Source: Bacteroidales bacterium (GTDB lineage: Bacteria; Bacteroidota; Bacteroidia; Bacteroidales; P3). Taken from it: a stretch of 54,817 nt of DNA. Position numbers and translations under genes: made by a program. A model generated the notes under the pieces. It saw nothing but the letters and a program-made list of their open reading frames with translations, was not told where the DNA came from and ran no database searches. The DNA lies in NCBI GenBank assembly GCA_017428115.1, contig JAFRRK010000009.1:1-54817 (forward strand), read 5' to 3'. Below are positions 7,956 to 17,685 of this stretch, in pieces; positions within the stretch are counted from its first letter, which is position 1; every line of letters begins with the position of its first letter.

Positions 7956-9257
7956 TCAATGCTTCTTATTTCTTAACTCTTGGCTCTTGCTTAACAAATT
8001 AGGCCAATCGACCATGGCGGCAGCTGCCATCAGTAAGGCAGCCACGGCAGTGAGCAGGGCTCGATAGTTGAACCAGGCATGATTGAATGCCGGATGCGCC
8101 ATGACAACATAATAGACGAAAGGTATCAAAGCCAGGGGTAGATATTGCACCGCCTGCTTCCACCCCCTGCCACGGGGAGAGATGACGGCCATTGCCAACA
8201 GAGCAAACAATGCCAGCACCACATATTTATAATGCAGTAAGGCAAGGTTGGAAGAAAGTGCCTGCATGATGTAGGAAGACCCACCATCGGTCCACCATCT
8301 GCTCTGACCGTAGGCATCGGCAAAAACATTCTCGCCTGTAAACAAGGTGGTAATGCCCCATTTGGCCATCCAAGTGAGTAGGTATCCAGCAACCCACCAC
8401 AAGCCCAACTTCAGCAAGGTGCATAAGCCACACCACGGCCTGTGGTCGGGATGCATTGCCACCCAGATGACCAAGGGCAGGCCAAGGGCAACGGTAGGCA
8501 CGGTGATAAGGTCGAAAAAAACCGTCAGTGAGCCAAGTACAAGGAACAATAGCTCGCCATCTGACGATGGATGATAGGTAAGCCACAGAATGCCACCCAG
8601 AGTGATTATCAGCACTGGCACAAACTGTAAGGAGAACTGCATAACAAATAGATTGACCGATAGCAGCGAGAATGCCAACACCACTGCAGCCACCTTCCCT
8701 ACCCTTTTCCACAAGCGTAGCAGACACCACAGCAGCAACGACGAAGATAAGAAATAGAGGAAGAAGCGAATGTTGGAATAGGAGGTAAGAGCCAACAACA
8801 GACGTGCCACGAAAGTGGTGCCATGCCAGTAGCGGGCATAATGGGTGGTAACACCTTGCTCGGAACCAGCCATCAGTTGGCGCAGATTGTGGCACTGCAC
8901 CACACCCTCGTCATGCCGTGGGAGCAAGAGGATACCTTTCAGCCCCTCGCTGCGCAGATTCACCACCTGGTTGATGATGAGGGCATCGGTAAAGTTGTCC
9001 ATCGTATAGGGATCTAGCTCAAAGCATTTGTCGCGGACTATGGCCTTGGTATAGTCATCTTGCAGGTCGCAGGAGTTGATAGTCTGCTCTACATGACGGT
9101 GCACTGGTGCATCAGGCACACACCATGCCAGCAGCCCCAACAGCAAGTAGGCTGCCACCAAGGCTACGAAGAGGACTGCGCCTCTAGTGACTTTATACAG
9201 GAAAGTTTTATTAATCAAGTTTTTTTGAATTGATAATTCGGAATTGTCGGACATCAA
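7956..9257 (-). CDS. Polytopic membrane protein, possible GT-C-type glycosyltransferase
   Basis: A 433-residue protein with about ten hydrophobic segments. One N-terminal helix (about residues 23-47) is followed by a long polar loop (about 50-150) and then closely spaced helices. The first loop carries acidic residues and FTDALIINQVV. This architecture, with a large loop after helix 1, resembles GT-C glycosyltransferases that use polyprenyl-linked sugars, and a polyprenyl-sugar-synthase-like GT2 gene lies nearby. No diagnostic catalytic motif is certain, so the enzyme call is only a possibility. Two adjacent Met codons compete as start. The gene ends 19 nt before the GreA-like gene on the same strand. 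Confidence reflects a real membrane protein, not the function. Confidence 0.75.
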   Translation of the reverse strand: MMSDNSELSIQKNLINKTFLYKVTRGAVLFVALVAAYLLLGLLAWCVPDAPVHRHVEQTINSCDLQDDYTKAIVRDKCFELDPYTMDNFTDALIINQVVNLRSEGLKGILLLPRHDEGVVQCHNLRQLMAGSEQGVTTHYARYWHGTTFVARLLLALTSYSNIRFFLYFLSSSLLLWCLLRLWKRVGKVAAVVLAFSLLSVNLFVMQFSLQFVPVLIITLGGILWLTYHPSSDGELLFLVLGSLTVFFDLITVPTVALGLPLVIWVAMHPDHRPWCGLCTLLKLGLWWVAGYLLTWMAKWGITTLFTGENVFADAYGQSRWWTDGGSSYIMQALSSNLALLHYKYVVLALFALLAMAVISPRGRGWKQAVQYLPLALIPFVYYVVMAHPAFNHAWFNYRALLTAVAALLMAAAAMVDWPNLLSKSQELRNKKH

Positions 9258-9291
9258 TGACTTGTCGGACGATAGTGGCTAGTTTCCTTAC

Positions 9292-9323
9292 AAAAAAGTA
9301 GGGGGGACTGTTACGCCCCCCCC
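9292..9323 (-). terminator. Rho-independent terminator after the aminotransferase gene
   Basis: Read on the minus strand, a GGGGGG/CCCCCC stem with a 9-nt loop is followed by TAC and a run of six T. It lies about 40 nt past the aminotransferase stop codon. Confidence 0.8.
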
Positions 9324-9363
9324 GTTTACTATATTGTTCAATGCATTCCGTTGGGGGTTGTGG

Positions 9364-10581
9364 TCAGGATATTCTGCCCGGATAAACCCTCAAGGCCTCT
9401 TCGAGGCACTTGATAGCCTTCTTCAAGTCCTCGATACAGATGCAATAGGTGATACGGGCCTGATGGCGGCCTCGCTCAGGATCGACATAGAAACCAGTGG
9501 CTGGAGCCAGCATCACCGTGGCACCTTGGTAAGAGAAGTCGGTGAGCAACCATTGGCAGAAGCGGTCGCTGTCGTCTACCGGCAAGTCGATAACAGTGTA
9601 GAAGGCACCCTTGGGCATGGGGCAGAAACAACCGGGAATCTTGTTGACACCCTCTACCACCACATTGCGGCGTGCAACATACTCGGCCTGCACCTTGTCG
9701 AAATACTCTTGAGGGGTATCGACGGCTGCCTCGGCAAAAATCTGACCGAAACTGGGTGGCGACAGACGGGCCTGAGCCAGACGCATGGCGATGGCATAGA
9801 CCTCGCTGTTGCGTGTCACCATGCAGCCCACACGGGCACCGCAGGCACTGTAGCGTTTCGACACCGAGTCGAAAAGGATGGTGTTGCGCTCAAGACCTTC
9901 AAGCTGCATAACGCTGAAATGCTTGTGTCCGTCGTAGCAAAACTCGCGATAGACCTCGTCGGCAAACAAATAGAGGTCGTATTTTTTCACCAAGCCAGCC
10001 ACCTTGAGCAGCTCCTCGTGGGTGTAGAGGTAGCCTGTGGGGTTATTGGGATTGCAAATCATGATGGCGCGGGTGCGCGGGGTGATAGCCTTCTCAAAAT
10101 CCTCGATGGGAGGCAGAGCGAAACCGGTTTTGATATTGCTGGGGATGGTGACAATCTTGGCATCGCAGAGCTTAGCGAAAGTATTGTAGTTGGTATAGTA
10201 GGGTTCGGGGATAATAATCTCGTCGCCAGGGTTGAGGCAGACGGTGAAAGCCATCTGCAATGCCTCGCTGCCGCCGGTGGTAACAATAATTTGGTTAGGG
10301 GTCACGTCGATACCATGACGATGGTAATAGTTGCACAAGGCACGACGATAGGTGGGAATACCTGCCGAATGGCTGTATTCCAACACACCGTGGCTTGCGG
10401 GCAACTCACGGGCAGTGTCGGCCAACACTTTCAGAGCACCCTTAGGCGTTTCGATATCGGGCTGGCCGATATTGAGGTGATAAACATGTACTCCACGTTC
10501 TTTAGCAGCATCGGCAAAGGGGACCAGTTTACGGATAGCCGACTGCGGCAGTTCGAGACCTTTCTTAGAAATAGTAGGCAT
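9364..10581 (-). CDS. PLP-dependent class I/II aminotransferase
   Basis: Fold-type I aminotransferase of 405 residues, of the aspartate/alanine/aromatic transaminase group. Visible motifs are NPNNPTGYLY near residue 175 (the Asn that contacts PLP), FADEVYREF (the Asp that binds the pyridine nitrogen), and SVSKRYSACGARVGC (the Schiff-base Lys in SKR). The C-terminal RITYC holds the carboxylate-binding Arg seen in the family. Length is normal and no signal is present, so it is cytoplasmic. The precise amino donor cannot be read from sequence. A strong terminator follows, and about 200 nt of simple repeats separate it from the DUF1573 gene upstream, so it may have its own promoter. Confidence 0.92.
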   Translation of the reverse strand: MPTISKKGLELPQSAIRKLVPFADAAKERGVHVYHLNIGQPDIETPKGALKVLADTARELPASHGVLEYSHSAGIPTYRRALCNYYHRHGIDVTPNQIIVTTGGSEALQMAFTVCLNPGDEIIIPEPYYTNYNTFAKLCDAKIVTIPSNIKTGFALPPIEDFEKAITPRTRAIMICNPNNPTGYLYTHEELLKVAGLVKKYDLYLFADEVYREFCYDGHKHFSVMQLEGLERNTILFDSVSKRYSACGARVGCMVTRNSEVYAIAMRLAQARLSPPSFGQIFAEAAVDTPQEYFDKVQAEYVARRNVVVEGVNKIPGCFCPMPKGAFYTVIDLPVDDSDRFCQWLLTDFSYQGATVMLAPATGFYVDPERGRHQARITYCICIEDLKKAIKCLEEALRVYPGRIS

Positions 10582-10584
10582 ATG

Positions 10585-10788
10585 ATTTGAGAATTGAGAA
10601 TTGAGAATTGAGATGAATAAAGACCAGTGGACTTTCGATAGCGAAGCAGAGAATCAGGGCAGATGCCACCCAACGACTTCACGACTCCTCTACTTTCAAC
10701 TCTAAACTCTAAACTTATTATCTGATAACTATGAATTGAGAATTGAGAACCGAGCGTGTACGACAGCCCATTCTCAATTCTCAACTGT
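10585..10788. repeat. Intergenic simple repeats: TTGAGAA and CTCTAAA units
   Basis: Tandem TTGAGAA units occur near 10589-10612 and 10735-10750, with the complement near 10770-10790. CTCTAAA units occur near 10698-10716. The same unit types recur at about 4190, 34.3-34.6, 35.5 and 51.5 kb, so this is a dispersed low-complexity family rather than a local accident. Confidence 0.7.
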
Positions 10789-11202
10789 TTAATTGGGATT
10801 TACCACGTTGCCCTTGATTTTCACCACCACACGGGGTTCGTTAATGGCGTTGGAGGTGATGGTCACCGTCTTGGTGAAACCGCCAGGGTTGTTGGTGTTG
10901 TAGCGCACACCTATTTCGCCAGTCTTACCCGGCATAACGGGCTTCTGAGTCCATTTAGGAGTGGTGCAGCCACAGCTGGCACGCACGCTGGAGAGAATCA
11001 ATGGCTCGTCGCCAGTGTTGGTGAATGTGAAGGCGCAGTTGCCGTCGCCACCCTTTTGGATGGTGCCGTAATTGTGTTCACGTTCGGCAAAAGTAATTCT
11101 CGGACCGTGCGCACGCTCGGTAGCCTCTTCTTTTTTCTCTTGAGCATTCACTGCACCCATCGTCACTAAGGCGAGCATGCAGAACAAAAACAATTTTTTC
11201 AT
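10789..11202 (-). CDS. DUF1573 domain secreted protein
   Basis: A 137-residue exported protein. The signal peptide is MKKLFLFCMLALVTMGAVNA. The mature part holds one DUF1573 domain, an immunoglobulin-like fold typical of Bacteroidetes and Planctomycetes: it shows FTFTNTGDEPLILSSVRASC, CGCT near residue 84, and a closing strand rich in Val. The domain's function is not established. Some members sit beside T9SS or envelope genes. A spacer of about 170 nt separates it from mfd upstream, so it may have a separate promoter. Start choice is supported by the signal peptide. Confidence 0.88.
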   Translation of the reverse strand: MKKLFLFCMLALVTMGAVNAQEKKEEATERAHGPRITFAEREHNYGTIQKGGDGNCAFTFTNTGDEPLILSSVRASCGCTTPKWTQKPVMPGKTGEIGVRYNTNNPGGFTKTVTITSNAINEPRVVVKIKGNVVNPN

Positions 11203-11373
11203 AGTACAAATGCTTTAAAATATGTTTCTCTTTTGTATCGTTTTATCTAGTTTTCTTGCACCTCTGCCCAAGGGTATGAGGTATAATGTTGCTTTCAATA
11301 ACACCGAAATGTTTTTTTTATTGTGCGACGAACAAAAAAAAACGTTTTCTCCTATCGACGATCTAGCGACTCA

Positions 11374-14300
11374 TCATCCCTCCATGAGCGAGGTGATACT
11401 CTCGATGGCTTTTTGGATGGTGGGGACTTTGTCGTAAACAAGGGTAAGACGTTCGGTTGTTTCGCGGAGGTGTACTTCTTGAGGATGGTTTTGCGCGTAG
11501 CGTATCATCTTGGAGAAGTTGGGGGATCGGTAGAATGGGTTGTCGGGGTTGGCGGAGAAATGGCACACCATCTTGCGCTGCTTGAGCACCAGCTTCTCGA
11601 TGCCGAACTGCTGAGCCATACGACGGAGGGTGATGGTGCTGATAAGCTCCTGAGTAGGTTTGGGCACAGGACCAAAACGGTCGATAAGCCGCTCGCGGTA
11701 ACGGTCTAGCTCCTGTTCGGTGCTGAGGTCGTTGAGCTCCTTGTAGAGCAGCAGACGCTCGCTGACGCTAGTCACGTAGTCGTCGGGCAGCAGCACCTCG
11801 AGGTCGGTCTCGATGACACAATCTTTGGCATAGTTCTTATTCTCTTCGGCCTCCTGCCGAAAGAGGTCGCGAAAGTCGGTCTCTTTTAGTTCTTCGATAG
11901 CCTCGTTGAGTATCTTGTGGTACATATCGTAGCCAATCTCGCTTATAAAGCCGCTCTGCTCGGCACCCAGTATGTTGCCTGCCCCACGGATGTCGAGGTC
12001 GCGCATGGCGATATCGAGTCCGCTACCGATGGCCGAGAACTGTTCTATTGCCTTCAGCCGACGCTGGGCATCGTCGGTGAGCATACTATAGGAGGGGATG
12101 AGCAGGTAGCAGAAGGCCTTTTTGTTGCTACGCCCCACACGGCCGCGCATCTGATGCAAGTCGCTCAAGCCGAAGTTCTGGGCATTGTTAATAATCATTG
12201 TGTTGGCATTGGGAATATCCAATCCGTTCTCAATGATGGCTGTGGATACAAGCACGTCCACCTCGCCTTCGAGAAATTGCATCATAGTCTCCTCCACCTC
12301 CTTGCCATCCATCTGTCCGTGGGCAATACCCACACGGGCATCCGGAACCAGACGGCTCACCAACCCCGCCATCTCGGGCAGATTCTCCACACGGTTGCTC
12401 ACAAAGAAAGTCTGACCGCCACGGCTCATCTCGAAACGGATGGCATCGCGTATCAGCTCCTCGCTAAAGTTGGCCAGCTCGGTCTGTATGGGTTGGCGGT
12501 TGGGAGGCGGGGTGCGAATCACACTAAGGTCGCGAGCACCCATAAGCGAGAACTGCAATGTACGCGGAATGGGGGTAGCAGTGAGCGTGAGGGTGTCCAC
12601 CCCGGCCTTCATCTGGCGCAATTTTTCCTTAGCACTAACACCAAACTTTTGCTCCTCATCGATGATAAGCAGCCCCAGGTCCTTGAACTTAAGGTTCTTG
12701 TTGGTAATGGCATGGGTGCCTATGAGTATATCTATTTTTCCGCTTTCTACGTTGCGGTATATCTCGTTCTTCTCCTTGGTGGTACGGAAACGGTTCAAGT
12801 AGTCGACATTGACAGGCAATCCTTGCAGACGGTCGCGGAAAGTATTGTAGTGTTGGAAGGCCAAAATAGTGTTGGGCACCAGCACTGCCACCTGTTTTGA
12901 ATCGCACACCGCCTTGAAGGCTGCACGTATGGCAACCTCAGTCTTGCCAAAGCCCACATCGCCACACACCAGACGGTCCATTGGCGAGGTGGCCTCCATG
13001 TCGTGCTTGACCTCTTGGGTGGCCTTGAGCTGGTCGGGAGTATCCTCGTAAAAGAACGAGGCCTCGAGCTGCTCCTGAAGGTAGCTGTCGGCACTAAAGG
13101 CGAAGCCCTTGGATGCCTTGCGGCGGGCATATAGGGCGATAAGGTCCTTGGCTATATCCTTCACCTGCCGTTTGGTCTTCTGCTTGAGCACCTGCCAAGT
13201 GTTGCTGCCTAGGCGGTTGAGCGTAGGGGGCGTGCCCTCCTTGCCCACATAGCGGCTTATCTTATGGAGGCCGTGAATGCTGATATAGAGTGTGTCGTTA
13301 TTCTTATAAATGAGACGTATCACCTCTTGAGTATGCCCTCCAACCTCAATCTTCTCCAATCCGCTGAAACGCCCTACGCCATAGTCGATATGGGTGACAT
13401 AATCGCCAGGCTTAAGTTCAAATAGCTCTTTAAGAGTCAATGCCTGGTGCGAGTCGCGAAGGTCGCGAACTGTGTATTTGTGATAACGCTCAAATATCTC
13501 ATGGTCGGTAAAACAGAGCAGATGCTCATCGTTGTCGATAAAGCCATGGCTGAGCTGGAAGTCGAGGAATTCCACATCGGCAGCCAACGACTGCGCCTCC
13601 AACCCCTTGCCGCCAGCAATGGCAATGGCATCGTATGAGGGCATCACACTCGACAGTATTTTTGTGAGACGTCTTTGCTGTTGCTCGTTAGCCACAGTGA
13701 CGAGGATGCGGTAGCCGCGGTCGCGGTATTCGCCGAAAGTGCTGATAAGCATGTCGAATTGCTTGCCCAGCGCAGGCTGGGGAGTCGACTGTGCAGAGAG
13801 TCTTTCCGCCTTGTTGAAATAGGTGCTGTTGCCCTGCTCCACGATGCGACAACGCAACAGTGAACGCAGCAGGTCGTTGGCCGAGACATAGTGGGTGTCG
13901 TCACGCCCTCCTTTGGCATACAAAGTCTCAATCTGCTCGCAGGCGAACATCAACCCCTGTACCCACACCACATCGCCACTGCCAAAATAATGCGTCAGCG
14001 GCACACGGTCCTCCACAGTGACGACATCCTGAGCCCTACGCTGCATGTTAGGCAGGACACTGATATTGTCGTACTGGCGTACTGATAGCTGCGACACAGG
14101 GTCGAACGAGCGGAGCGAGTCGACCATATCGTCAAAAAACTCTATACGGTACGGCTGGTCATTGGCAAAAGAGAATACATCAATAATGCCGCCTCGCACA
14201 GCATACTGGCCAGGCTCCACAACAAAGTCCACCCTATCAAACTCATACTCCTGCAACACATCTATCACAAAGTCCATATCCACCTTTGCCCCCTTGGCAA

Positions 14301-14805
14301 TACGCAGTGTGTTCCTAGTAAGGGTGCGGCTGGAGACCACCCTCTCCGACAATGCCTCGGGAAATGTAACCACCAGCAAGGGACGACCCGAATTGAGCTG
14401 GTTCACCACTTCGCTGCGCTGCATAATATTGGCATTGTCGGTTTCAAAAAGGTCGCCCCCGTCATCTTGCACAGCAGGGGGCTGGCTGGGATTGGAGCTA
14501 CCGCTGCGAACACTCCTAGGCTTGCGGTAAGAGGGAGGGAAGAGCAGGGCTCGTTTCTGTCCCAGTTCCACATTCGCCTCGCCGAGCAAGGTCTCCAAAT
14601 CGTTAAGCAAATAATATGCCTCCTCCTTGCCCGAGGCAACAAGCAGCTGGCTTTTGTCGGGGTAACGTTCAGCCAATGCTGCCGCCACGATGGCCGGCAA
14701 CGAACCCGTCAATCCATCCACATGAATACGGTCGGTGCCCTTCTCAAGCAGCGCACCCAATTGGCTTACGATTTTCGACTGGCTATATATGTCTGTTAGT
14801 ATCAA
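11374..14805 (-). CDS. mfd: Transcription-repair coupling factor Mfd
   Basis: ATP-dependent DNA translocase that removes RNA polymerase stalled at lesions and recruits UvrA. Length 1,143 residues is normal. In order there are an N-terminal UvrB-like region (about 1-330), the CarD-like RNA polymerase interaction domain with GDYVTHIDYGVGRFSGLEKI near residues 455-475, and a superfamily 2 helicase core. The core shows CGDVGFGKTEVAIRAAF (Walker A), LLIIDEEQKFGV (DEEQ box), TATPIPRTL and QMRGRVGRSNKKAFCYLL (motif VI). A C-terminal TRCF domain closes the protein. A structured intergenic repeat separates it from the upstream helicase-exonuclease gene, so co-transcription is uncertain. Identification is secure. 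Confidence 0.98.
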   Translation of the reverse strand: MILTDIYSQSKIVSQLGALLEKGTDRIHVDGLTGSLPAIVAAALAERYPDKSQLLVASGKEEAYYLLNDLETLLGEANVELGQKRALLFPPSYRKPRSVRSGSSNPSQPPAVQDDGGDLFETDNANIMQRSEVVNQLNSGRPLLVVTFPEALSERVVSSRTLTRNTLRIAKGAKVDMDFVIDVLQEYEFDRVDFVVEPGQYAVRGGIIDVFSFANDQPYRIEFFDDMVDSLRSFDPVSQLSVRQYDNISVLPNMQRRAQDVVTVEDRVPLTHYFGSGDVVWVQGLMFACEQIETLYAKGGRDDTHYVSANDLLRSLLRCRIVEQGNSTYFNKAERLSAQSTPQPALGKQFDMLISTFGEYRDRGYRILVTVANEQQQRRLTKILSSVMPSYDAIAIAGGKGLEAQSLAADVEFLDFQLSHGFIDNDEHLLCFTDHEIFERYHKYTVRDLRDSHQALTLKELFELKPGDYVTHIDYGVGRFSGLEKIEVGGHTQEVIRLIYKNNDTLYISIHGLHKISRYVGKEGTPPTLNRLGSNTWQVLKQKTKRQVKDIAKDLIALYARRKASKGFAFSADSYLQEQLEASFFYEDTPDQLKATQEVKHDMEATSPMDRLVCGDVGFGKTEVAIRAAFKAVCDSKQVAVLVPNTILAFQHYNTFRDRLQGLPVNVDYLNRFRTTKEKNEIYRNVESGKIDILIGTHAITNKNLKFKDLGLLIIDEEQKFGVSAKEKLRQMKAGVDTLTLTATPIPRTLQFSLMGARDLSVIRTPPPNRQPIQTELANFSEELIRDAIRFEMSRGGQTFFVSNRVENLPEMAGLVSRLVPDARVGIAHGQMDGKEVEETMMQFLEGEVDVLVSTAIIENGLDIPNANTMIINNAQNFGLSDLHQMRGRVGRSNKKAFCYLLIPSYSMLTDDAQRRLKAIEQFSAIGSGLDIAMRDLDIRGAGNILGAEQSGFISEIGYDMYHKILNEAIEELKETDFRDLFRQEAEENKNYAKDCVIETDLEVLLPDDYVTSVSERLLLYKELNDLSTEQELDRYRERLIDRFGPVPKPTQELISTITLRRMAQQFGIEKLVLKQRKMVCHFSANPDNPFYRSPNFSKMIRYAQNHPQEVHLRETTERLTLVYDKVPTIQKAIESITSLMEG

Positions 14806-14851
14806 GGTTCAATAAATCGTTTAGTAGGTTCCTATTAATTTGCTTTTATTG

Positions 14852-14955
14852 TCGCGTCCCTTCGGGACGCAGTTTCTTTACTTTTTGACTATCGCCGCAC
14901 TGCGCCCTGCGGCTTGTACGGTGTTAATAATAGTCACACCTCTCCGAGGTGATTT
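14852..14955. repeat. Multi-hairpin intergenic repeat, copy 1
   Basis: Contains GCGTCCC-TTC-GGGACGC at 14854-14870. A second GC-rich stem region (CCGCACTGCG to GTACGGTG) is bracketed by GACTAT/ATAGTC. A third hairpin is CACCTC-TCC-GAGGTG near 14937-14951. A clearly related element lies at 35341-35436. It sits between mfd and the upstream gene. Confidence 0.75.
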
Positions 14956-14968
14956 ATAGAAGTCCCCT

Positions 14969-17656
14969 TTAGTTAGATAAGGGGGTATTTTTCACCGGCA
15001 CCACCTTCCCCTCTTGCGGGTCAAAGGCAAAGAAGGTGAAACAGTCGACAATAGGTTTCATAAATGGTGTAATCTTGTTTGGAAACCCCCGTGAATTGAC
15101 ATGAGAATAAGTGACACAGAGGTGCTTTTTGGCACGCGACAAGGCCACATACAATCGTCGCGCATCCTCGTCGATATGCTCTTGGTCATTATTTTTGATA
15201 TTATAGTAATATGGGTAAGAGCCCTCCACAGCATTGAACACCACCACACTCTCAAACTCCAAACCCTTCGCCTTGTGTGCTGTGGCGATAAAGAAACGCT
15301 CGCTACTCCGTGTTCGCATACTTACGCTATCGCACAAATCAGCCTCCCGCGTGGTGTTGATGTCGCCCAGATAGCGGTCAAGCTGTTGGCGCAGCATAGG
15401 TGCCTGCCGAAGGTCTATCACATCCATCGCCAAATAGTCCACAATATGCTGCCACTTGGGCGCAGGCTCTACCACCCCCGCTGCTAGCAGCTGCCCATAG
15501 ACATATTGTAGTTCATCCACCAAAGCCGGCGTGTCGCCCATTGGCCCAGCCTCTATATACTGACGGTTAAAAGTGTGCATAAACAGGTCGCCATACACCT
15601 CCCTAAACCTAGCAGCCATGCGCCGCACTTCGGAACGCGAAAGCAAGTCGTACTGCAGCGGCAGATAGTCGTTGCAGCGACGCCTACAATAGGACAGCAG
15701 CGACAAAGTAGCCTTCACATCATCAATGGCATTGTGCGAGTTCGTACCCTCAAGATGCAGCGTTTCCAATAGCCTCTCCAATTTATACACTCGCAGCCTA
15801 GGCTCCACCAAGCGTGCTATTTTAAGCGTGTCGAAACGCTGCCTATGCCCCAACGATTTCGATAACGTGCGCCGCACATTGGAGTCAAGTATATGGTAGT
15901 CAAACTCCACATTATGTCCTATCAACACATGCCCCTCGCAGTAGTCCAAAAACCGTTGCAGCCCCTCAGCCCTGCTCACCCGCTCGCTGTTGAGATATAC
16001 AGTGAGCATCGGGTTGTCGTGCCCGCCCACTATGGGCGGTATCTCTTTGGTCGTCTCCAGGATAATCTCAAAGTCCGACCCTTCCACATAGCAACCCTTG
16101 CACACCTTCACCGCAGCTATCTGTATGATATCGTCATCAAACACATCCAACCCCGTTGTCTCTGTGTCGAACAGCACAATCTCTTCACCGTCCAACACCT
16201 CCACAAACTGCTGCAGGTAGCTGCTCCCGTCATACAGCAGCAAGTCGGTAGGCGATATGGCACGGCTGCGCAATTCGCGCATCAAGTTACGTGCGGCAGC
16301 ATACTCGCGGAATATATGCAGATGATAAAGCAACTTAGCCCACGCTATAAAACAGGTCTCATTGGCCACCACGTTCAGGTGCGCCAACAGCAGCTGCACC
16401 GTAGGCGTGGAGAAGATATCCCTGCCCGATATCTTGAAATGGGGTGTGTCGCCAAACTCCTTGCTTATCCTATCGGCATCGGCATTAGTAGGAACTATCA
16501 CAGCAACCTTCCCGTCGGGCTCCAACTCTGCATATCGGCGTGCCACTCCCACTGCCAAACGATACTCATCAGCCACCGCCCTACGGCATAGGGTACACGC
16601 CTTACCGTCATAGCCACAACGAAGGCTCTCCTTTTCGTGCATCTGCCCCAAACCATGATAGCATGCACGAAACAGGCAGCAGTCCTGCGGCTGTGCCGTA
16701 CGCGTGTCGTCGGTGGTAGGAAGCAAGGCAGCATCAATGCCCAGCTGTCCTGCAGCATACTGGTTGAACACCTCCAGCAAATATCTGGGCGAGCGATGAT
16801 TCTTGCCAAGATGGTGCAGGTTGGGACTGCAAAGCTTACGCAGATAGTCCAATGCCTCCAGACGGGCACCCACAAACGAGAATATCGCCTGCTGTTCGTC
16901 TCCGAGATACACGATGGTCGCATCGTCGGTAGCAAAGAGGTCTACTATGGCCAGCTGCAGGAAATTGAGGTCCTGCACCTCGTCAATCTGTATCCACCTG
17001 TATCGGTGTCGCGTCTCATCTTGCTGGGCGTAGAGGTAAGTCTTTTCCAGCAGGTCCTCGAAATCCAACAGACAGTCGGCATCCTTGTATTCGGCATACA
17101 GGCGTGCCAACTTTGTCTTGTGCTGCCCTTCGGGTTTGTCAGCCTCACCCAGGCGGTCGGCATGGACTATCAGTCGCCTTGGCATCCCTGCATCGCGTTG
17201 GCTCAACGCATGCTGCAGATCCACTATATCGCCCGAATAGCGTCCATTATTCTCCAGAGGGTTCAGCCTTGCCAAATTGGCGATGATGCTCTCGCTGTCC
17301 ATATCGTCAATCACCGCACTATTCTGTGGCACCTTCTTTTGGTCGAACAGGTAGTTAGAGCAAAAACGGTGCACATTGCCCACAAAGAGATCGCCTGGCA
17401 CCGGGTTGTGCGTACGCTCGCTTATGCGCTCACGCATACCACGGCTGGCACGGTTAGTGAACGTCAGGCACAGCATGTCGGCATACTCCACCCCCCGAGC
17501 ATGAGCCTGTATTACACGCTCAGCCAAGATAAAGGTCTTGCCACATCCCGGAGGGGCCAACACCAGGTGCCGCCCCCCGCTGATATCTATAACGGCCTGT
17601 TGGTCGGCATCAGCAGCAATAGACATTGATGCGTTGTTAGATTGTGCGACAGCCAA
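14969..17656 (-). CDS. UvrD-type superfamily 1 helicase with embedded DnaQ-like 3'-5' exonuclease
   Basis: An 895-residue fusion. The N-terminal helicase 1A domain has LAPPGCGKTFILAERV (Walker A near residue 35) and IDEVQDLNFLQLAIVDLF (motif II, DEVQD). Near 480-650 lies a full DEDDh exonuclease: VLFDTETTGL, GHNVEFDYHIL and SHNAIDDVKATLSLL (His and last Asp). After it the helicase resumes with TAHKAKGLEFESVVVFNAVEGS and RRLYVALSRAKKHLCVTYS. Thus the nuclease is inserted in the 2A/2B region and is not a C-terminal addition. A Cys-rich stretch between motifs (CGYDGKACTLC near 350) may bind metal. It starts 30 nt after glmS and is probably co-transcribed. A second Met at codon 11 (17626) is an alternative start. 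The likely role is DNA repair or recombination. Confidence 0.9.
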   Translation of the reverse strand: MAVAQSNNASMSIAADADQQAVIDISGGRHLVLAPPGCGKTFILAERVIQAHARGVEYADMLCLTFTNRASRGMRERISERTHNPVPGDLFVGNVHRFCSNYLFDQKKVPQNSAVIDDMDSESIIANLARLNPLENNGRYSGDIVDLQHALSQRDAGMPRRLIVHADRLGEADKPEGQHKTKLARLYAEYKDADCLLDFEDLLEKTYLYAQQDETRHRYRWIQIDEVQDLNFLQLAIVDLFATDDATIVYLGDEQQAIFSFVGARLEALDYLRKLCSPNLHHLGKNHRSPRYLLEVFNQYAAGQLGIDAALLPTTDDTRTAQPQDCCLFRACYHGLGQMHEKESLRCGYDGKACTLCRRAVADEYRLAVGVARRYAELEPDGKVAVIVPTNADADRISKEFGDTPHFKISGRDIFSTPTVQLLLAHLNVVANETCFIAWAKLLYHLHIFREYAAARNLMRELRSRAISPTDLLLYDGSSYLQQFVEVLDGEEIVLFDTETTGLDVFDDDIIQIAAVKVCKGCYVEGSDFEIILETTKEIPPIVGGHDNPMLTVYLNSERVSRAEGLQRFLDYCEGHVLIGHNVEFDYHILDSNVRRTLSKSLGHRQRFDTLKIARLVEPRLRVYKLERLLETLHLEGTNSHNAIDDVKATLSLLSYCRRRCNDYLPLQYDLLSRSEVRRMAARFREVYGDLFMHTFNRQYIEAGPMGDTPALVDELQYVYGQLLAAGVVEPAPKWQHIVDYLAMDVIDLRQAPMLRQQLDRYLGDINTTREADLCDSVSMRTRSSERFFIATAHKAKGLEFESVVVFNAVEGSYPYYYNIKNNDQEHIDEDARRLYVALSRAKKHLCVTYSHVNSRGFPNKITPFMKPIVDCFTFFAFDPQEGKVVPVKNTPLSN

Positions 17657-17685
17657 TTATTAATACTTAACTCTTACTTCAACCC

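Noticed and set aside
9334-10590. 418-codon open frame on the plus strand
   Set aside because: It is antisense to the aminotransferase gene, whose PLP motifs are intact; no family resemblance in the plus-strand product.
11917-12900. 327-codon open frame opposite mfd
   Set aside because: Mirror of a conserved coding gene; no recognisable domain.
16637-17629. 330-codon open frame opposite the helicase-exonuclease
   Set aside because: Antisense shadow; the minus-strand helicase motifs are clear.
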